From Hyphomicrobiales bacterium (GTDB lineage Bacteria; Pseudomonadota; Alphaproteobacteria; Rhizobiales; JAJFHC01): a stretch of 9,363 nucleotides of DNA. The DNA lies in NCBI GenBank assembly GCA_021775835.1, contig JAJFHC010000097.1, positions 1 through 9,363 of the forward strand, written 5' to 3'. Under the pieces are notes generated by a model. The model had not been told where the DNA came from and searched no databases. It saw nothing but the letters and a program-made list of their open reading frames with translations. Below, one piece after another: positions 6,418 through 9,363 of this stretch; within the stretch, counting starts at the first letter, position 1; the number at the start of each line of letters is the position of its first letter. A program made the translations under genes and the position numbers.

Positions 6418-6495
6418 TGGGGATGTACATTTTTTGTTTAGAGTTGATTCTGGAGCCAAGCTGCGCTCCGGTTCATTCGGCATTCCTAGGGGGGA

Positions 6496-9363
6496 GTGGG
6501 GATCGCCAAATACATACCAGATACGCCTGGAACCAACGCTGAGAAAATCATAACTCTCAAGGCGGACAGCCAGTCTATTGTCGTGCCCGACGGCTACCTG
6601 CTCGCAATGGGTGAGTACAGCCGTTCCGGCAGCGATCTGCTGATCTTTGGCGAAGACGGTACGGTCATCGTCATTGCCGGATACTTCTCCAGGGAAATTG
6701 CACCAGACCTCGTCACCGAACAGGGTGCCGTCATCACGGCTGATGTTGTGGCGGCCCTGGCGGGACCGCGCGCGCCGGGACAATATGCCCAAGCCGGCAC
6801 GCCCGAGGGCGCCACCCCGATCGGCTCGGTGGGCTCGGTCGAAGGCAAGGTGACGGCGCAGCGGGTCGACGGCACTGTTGTGGAGCTGAAACTCGGCGAT
6901 CCGATTTTTCAGGGTGACGTGTTGCAGACCGGCGACGACGGAACCATCGGCATCGGTTTTATCGACAAGACGACGTTCTCCCTGTCAGCCAACTCGCGGA
7001 TGGTGATCAACGAGCTTGTCTACGATCCTGGCAGCACGTCCAACTCCATGGTCGTGAATGTGGTTCAGGGAACGTTCGCCTTCGTGGCCGGTGCCGTGGC
7101 GCCGAGCGGTGGTCTCGAAATCAAGACGCCAATCGCGACCATGGGTATCCGCGGATCGTCCGGCGGTGGCGTCGAAGTCGATACGGCAAATGCAAAGCTG
7201 ATCAAGGTCGAGGGCGACATTGTCCTGATCGGCAATGACGGCACCGACTATGGACCGCTCGACGACGGCACGGTGATCACGCTTCAAAGTGGCGGCCAGG
7301 TATCGATCGCGCCGGCTAGCCAGTCGGATCTGGATTCAATCAACTCAACCCTGAGCAACGCGCAAAACGTCAATCAGCAGATCCAGGGATCGAACTCCGA
7401 GCAGGAACAACAGGAGCAAACGGCCGAAGCGTCCGATGCGACAGAAGCGGCTGCGGAAGAACCGGCGGCTGAGGGTGAGGCTGATGCTGAAGTTGAGGTC
7501 GAGGCTGAAGCAGAGGTCGAAGCTGAAGCGGAGGTCGAAGCCGAGGCTGAGATTGAGGCGGAAGCCGAAGCGGAAACGGAAGCCTCGGCGGTTGAAGTCG
7601 AGGCCGCACCTGAAGAGACGGCGGACGCCGAAGGCGCAACGGAGCCGACTGCGGAGACTTCGGAAAGTGCACCTGAAATTACCGGCTCGGTAACACCGGA
7701 GCCCGCAGGCGACGCTATCGATGTGTCCGGGATAACAGATCCGGATTCAGCAAGCAGCCTGACAACGTCCCCGGCGGCAACCAGCCTTGCAGCGACAAGT
7801 TCGGAGAGCTCGAGCACTGAGAGTGGCGGCACAACGACCGCGGAACCGGTGGCGGAAAACGCTCCTGTCGTGCCGGCATCACCGCCTTCGCCACCGGCGT
7901 CACTGGCCGATGACACGCCTACCGTGAATCAGATCACGGGCACCTCGGAAAACGAGAACCTTGACGGCACTGAAGGCATTGACCGGATTTCCGGACTGGA
8001 CGGAAACGATACCCTGTCGGGCAACGGTGGCGCGGACACGCTGGACGGCGGTGAAGGGAACGATACGCTGATTGGCGGCGCTGACGTCGATCAGCTGACC
8101 GGCGGCGGCGGGAGTGACACGTTTGTTCTTGCCGAGGATGCGCCGGATGTTATCAACGATTTTGATTCCACCCAGGACAGCATCGATCTTTCCGGTCTGC
8201 TCGACGCTGGCTTTACGACCGCGGAACTGAACAACTACGTTCAGGCGCAGGAAACCGCCAGCACGACAATCAGAGTGGACCGGGACGGGTTGGCGAACGG
8301 CGTCAATTTTGTCGACGTCGGGATTCTGGAAGGCATTGACGCGGGCGATGCCATCAATTTCATCTTTGACGGGGCAGGCAACACAACCTCGATCATCAGC
8401 GCTTCGGCAGCAGGCGAGAATGTCAATGCGCCTGTCTTTACTTCCGCCAATTCCGCAAATGTCGCGGAGAACACGACCGGTGTCATCCAGGTCACGGCAA
8501 CGGATGCCGACCCAGGCGACCCCAAAACCTTCTCCCTTACGGGCAACGGAGCGGACGACGCGCTTTTCTCGATCGACGGCTCCGGCAACCTGAGTTTTGC
8601 CGCATCTCCGGATTTCGAGACCCCGGGCGATACCGGAACCGACAACACCTACAATGTGGAAGTCGCGGTCTTCGATGGCGTCAACACCACGACCCAGGCC
8701 ATCACCATTTTGGTGACGGACGAAAGCGACACGGTTGCCGTGGTTGGAGGTGTGAGTACTGGCGGCGTGACCGAAGACGCGGATCCGGCGACTCTTACGA
8801 CCAACGGTACGTTGACAATTGTCGACCCGGACACCGGCGAAGCGGTGTTCACGGGGCAACCGTCCACGGCGGGTAGCAACGGCCTTGGCACGTTTACCTT
8901 GGATACCGCCGGCAACTGGACATACGCGACCGACAACACGCAAGCCGCGATCCAGAACCTGGCCGCCGGCGCCACGATCACCGACAGTTTTACCGCGGTC
9001 TCGTCAGATGGGAGTGCCAACCAGCTCGTCACCGTCACGATCACCGGCGTCAACGACACGGCGATCATCGGCGGTGTCTCGACCGGCGCTGTCACCGAAG
9101 ACGCCGGCGCCACGTTGACCACCAATGGTGCGTTGACGGTTACGGATGTGGACACCGGGCAAGCCACGTTCACGGCGCAACCCTCGACCACCGGCACCAA
9201 CAACCTCGGCACGTTCACCCTCGATACGGCTGGCAACTGGACATACGCGACCGACAACACGCAAGCCGCGATCCAGAACCTGGCTGTTGGCGCTACGATC
9301 ACCGACAGCTTTACAGCGGTATCCTCCGACGGCAGCGCAAACCAACTGGTGACGGTCACGATC
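6496..9363 (+). CDS. Giant type I-secreted adhesin (FecR / RTX / cadherin / VCBS), N-terminal part, partial
   Basis: The frame is open for 956 codons to the window edge. With GTG 6496 as start (in-frame TAG at 6487-6489, AGGGGG just before), the N-terminus has no signal peptide, as expected for type I secretion. Order: a prefix domain with VVPDGYLLAMGEYSRSGSDL and DGTVIVIAGYF (about 20-105); a FecR domain, about 110-221, with GDVLQTGDDGTIGIGF, MVINELVYDP, VVQGTFAFVAG and IKTPIATMGIRG; a Glu/Ala-rich tract (about 326-363); a Ser/Thr/Pro linker; five RTX nonapeptides (500-544); a module with DVINDFDSTQDSIDLSGLL and TTIRVDRDG (about 536-632); a cadherin-like domain with NAPVFTSANS and ATDADPGD (644-745); and VCBS repeats from 746. 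Such proteins are Ca(II)-stiffened surface or biofilm adhesins (LapA/BapA type). ATG 6607 is an alternative start but would cut the prefix domain. The C-terminal secretion signal and transporter genes lie outside. Confidence 0.9.
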   Translation, partial: MGIAKYIPDTPGTNAEKIITLKADSQSIVVPDGYLLAMGEYSRSGSDLLIFGEDGTVIVIAGYFSREIAPDLVTEQGAVITADVVAALAGPRAPGQYAQAGTPEGATPIGSVGSVEGKVTAQRVDGTVVELKLGDPIFQGDVLQTGDDGTIGIGFIDKTTFSLSANSRMVINELVYDPGSTSNSMVVNVVQGTFAFVAGAVAPSGGLEIKTPIATMGIRGSSGGGVEVDTANAKLIKVEGDIVLIGNDGTDYGPLDDGTVITLQSGGQVSIAPASQSDLDSINSTLSNAQNVNQQIQGSNSEQEQQEQTAEASDATEAAAEEPAAEGEADAEVEVEAEAEVEAEAEVEAEAEIEAEAEAETEASAVEVEAAPEETADAEGATEPTAETSESAPEITGSVTPEPAGDAIDVSGITDPDSASSLTTSPAATSLAATSSESSSTESGGTTTAEPVAENAPVVPASPPSPPASLADDTPTVNQITGTSENENLDGTEGIDRISGLDGNDTLSGNGGADTLDGGEGNDTLIGGADVDQLTGGGGSDTFVLAEDAPDVINDFDSTQDSIDLSGLLDAGFTTAELNNYVQAQETASTTIRVDRDGLANGVNFVDVGILEGIDAGDAINFIFDGAGNTTSIISASAAGENVNAPVFTSANSANVAENTTGVIQVTATDADPGDPKTFSLTGNGADDALFSIDGSGNLSFAASPDFETPGDTGTDNTYNVEVAVFDGVNTTTQAITILVTDESDTVAVVGGVSTGGVTEDADPATLTTNGTLTIVDPDTGEAVFTGQPSTAGSNGLGTFTLDTAGNWTYATDNTQAAIQNLAAGATITDSFTAVSSDGSANQLVTVTITGVNDTAIIGGVSTGAVTEDAGATLTTNGALTVTDVDTGQATFTAQPSTTGTNNLGTFTLDTAGNWTYATDNTQAAIQNLAVGATITDSFTAVSSDGSANQLVTVTI
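7495..7584 (+). repeat. 18-bp tandem repeats encoding EVEAEA units
   Basis: Five imperfect 18-bp units (starts 7495, 7513, 7531, 7549, 7567) encode EVEAEA three times, then EIEAEA and EAETEA. GAGGTCGAAGC is shared by units two and three. The strict Glu-X alternation makes this a highly acidic spacer between the FecR domain and the linker. Tandem units like these change number by slippage. Confidence 0.85.
7993..8127 (+). repeat. Five RTX (hemolysin-type Ca-binding) nonapeptides
   Basis: Five consecutive nonapeptides fit GGxGxDxUx: GLDGNDTLS, GNGGADTLD, GGEGNDTLI, GGADVDQLT and GGGGSDTFV. Units one to three and five keep the Ca-ligating Asp and the hydrophobic eighth position; the fourth has V for G. 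RTX repeats fold into a Ca(II)-dependent beta-roll outside the cell after type I secretion. Confidence 0.88.
8731..9363 (+). repeat. Tandem VCBS repeats, two units in view (second partial)
   Basis: Unit one (about 8731-9054) and unit two (about 9055 to the edge) share VSTG-x-VTEDA, TLTTNG, GTFTLDTAGNWTYATDN, AAIQNLA and ITDSFTAVSSDGSANQLVTV. Offset is 324 bp, then 321 bp after a one-codon difference. VCBS repeats build the long stalk of large adhesins. A 53-bp stretch is identical between units (8911-8963 and 9232-9284) although the flanks differ at many synonymous sites. Confidence 0.9.

Noticed and set aside
7370..7916. Minus- and plus-strand Pro-, Ser- and Arg-rich frames over the Glu/Ala tract
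   Set aside because: Low-complexity shadows of the tandem GAGGTCGAAGC-type repeats in other frames.
7900..9359. Long minus-strand open frames (347 and 236 codons) across the adhesin repeats
   Set aside because: They are antisense to a GC-rich repetitive coding region; the plus strand carries recognisable RTX, cadherin and VCBS domains, and the minus translations show no family features.
1..9363. CRISPR array or defence system
   Set aside because: No regularly spaced repeats with unique spacers and no recognisable defence genes; the only short regular repeats are the GGTAAGCA triplet and coding repeats.

Overview
The window looks like alphaproteobacterial chromosome, most likely Hyphomicrobiales (a marine Stappia/Roseibium-type or rhizobial genome would fit). 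Reasons: a DUF3772-type MscS channel, a ZNT9-like CDF transporter paired with a ZntB-type CorA protein, an IS6 relic of the kind common in this group, a perfect CtrA box, and a giant FecR/RTX/cadherin/VCBS adhesin. Genus is inference; nothing here names it directly.

Layout. (1) 1-430, minus strand: the first 143 residues of an exported DUF3772/MscS mechanosensitive channel, running off the left edge. (2) 431-1062: a divergent intergenic region ending in a structured leader. (3) 1063-3040, plus strand: a two-gene metal-transport operon, a CDF exporter followed 4 bp later by a ZntB/CorA-like transporter. (4) 3041-4330: a decayed zone. An IS6-family transposase relic (in-frame stop, several frameshifts) lies between two open minus-strand fragments that have no start codon and may be the halves of one gene. 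(5) 4331-5548, minus strand: a complete tyrosine recombinase with an N-terminal arm-binding domain. (6) 5549-5990: the attachment region. It holds three GGTAAGCA repeats phased at 11 bp and a 3' fragment of a tRNA-Leu(CAA) gene running from the anticodon arm to the encoded CCA. This marks the right end of an integrated element. (7) 5991-6495: a long upstream region with a perfect CtrA box and a perfect CRP-consensus palindrome. (8) 6496 to the right edge, plus strand: 956 codons of an open-ended type I-secreted adhesin with no stop codon in the window.

The polarity of the tRNA fragment puts the mobile element on its left and resident chromosome on its right. The recombinase and the IS debris therefore belong to the element, while the adhesin and its regulatory region are probably core or a separate locus. 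Whether the metal-transport operon and the MscS gene are element cargo depends on where the intact tRNA-Leu lies, which is outside the window.

The two most unusual signals are non-coding. One is a leader in front of the CDF gene in which one GC-rich 9-mer can pair either with an upstream copy or with the start-codon region. The other is the pairing of CtrA and CRP sites upstream of a surface adhesin. In the adhesin itself, an RTX block followed by a module resembling a type I secretion C-terminal domain sits before the cadherin and VCBS repeats instead of at the C-terminus.
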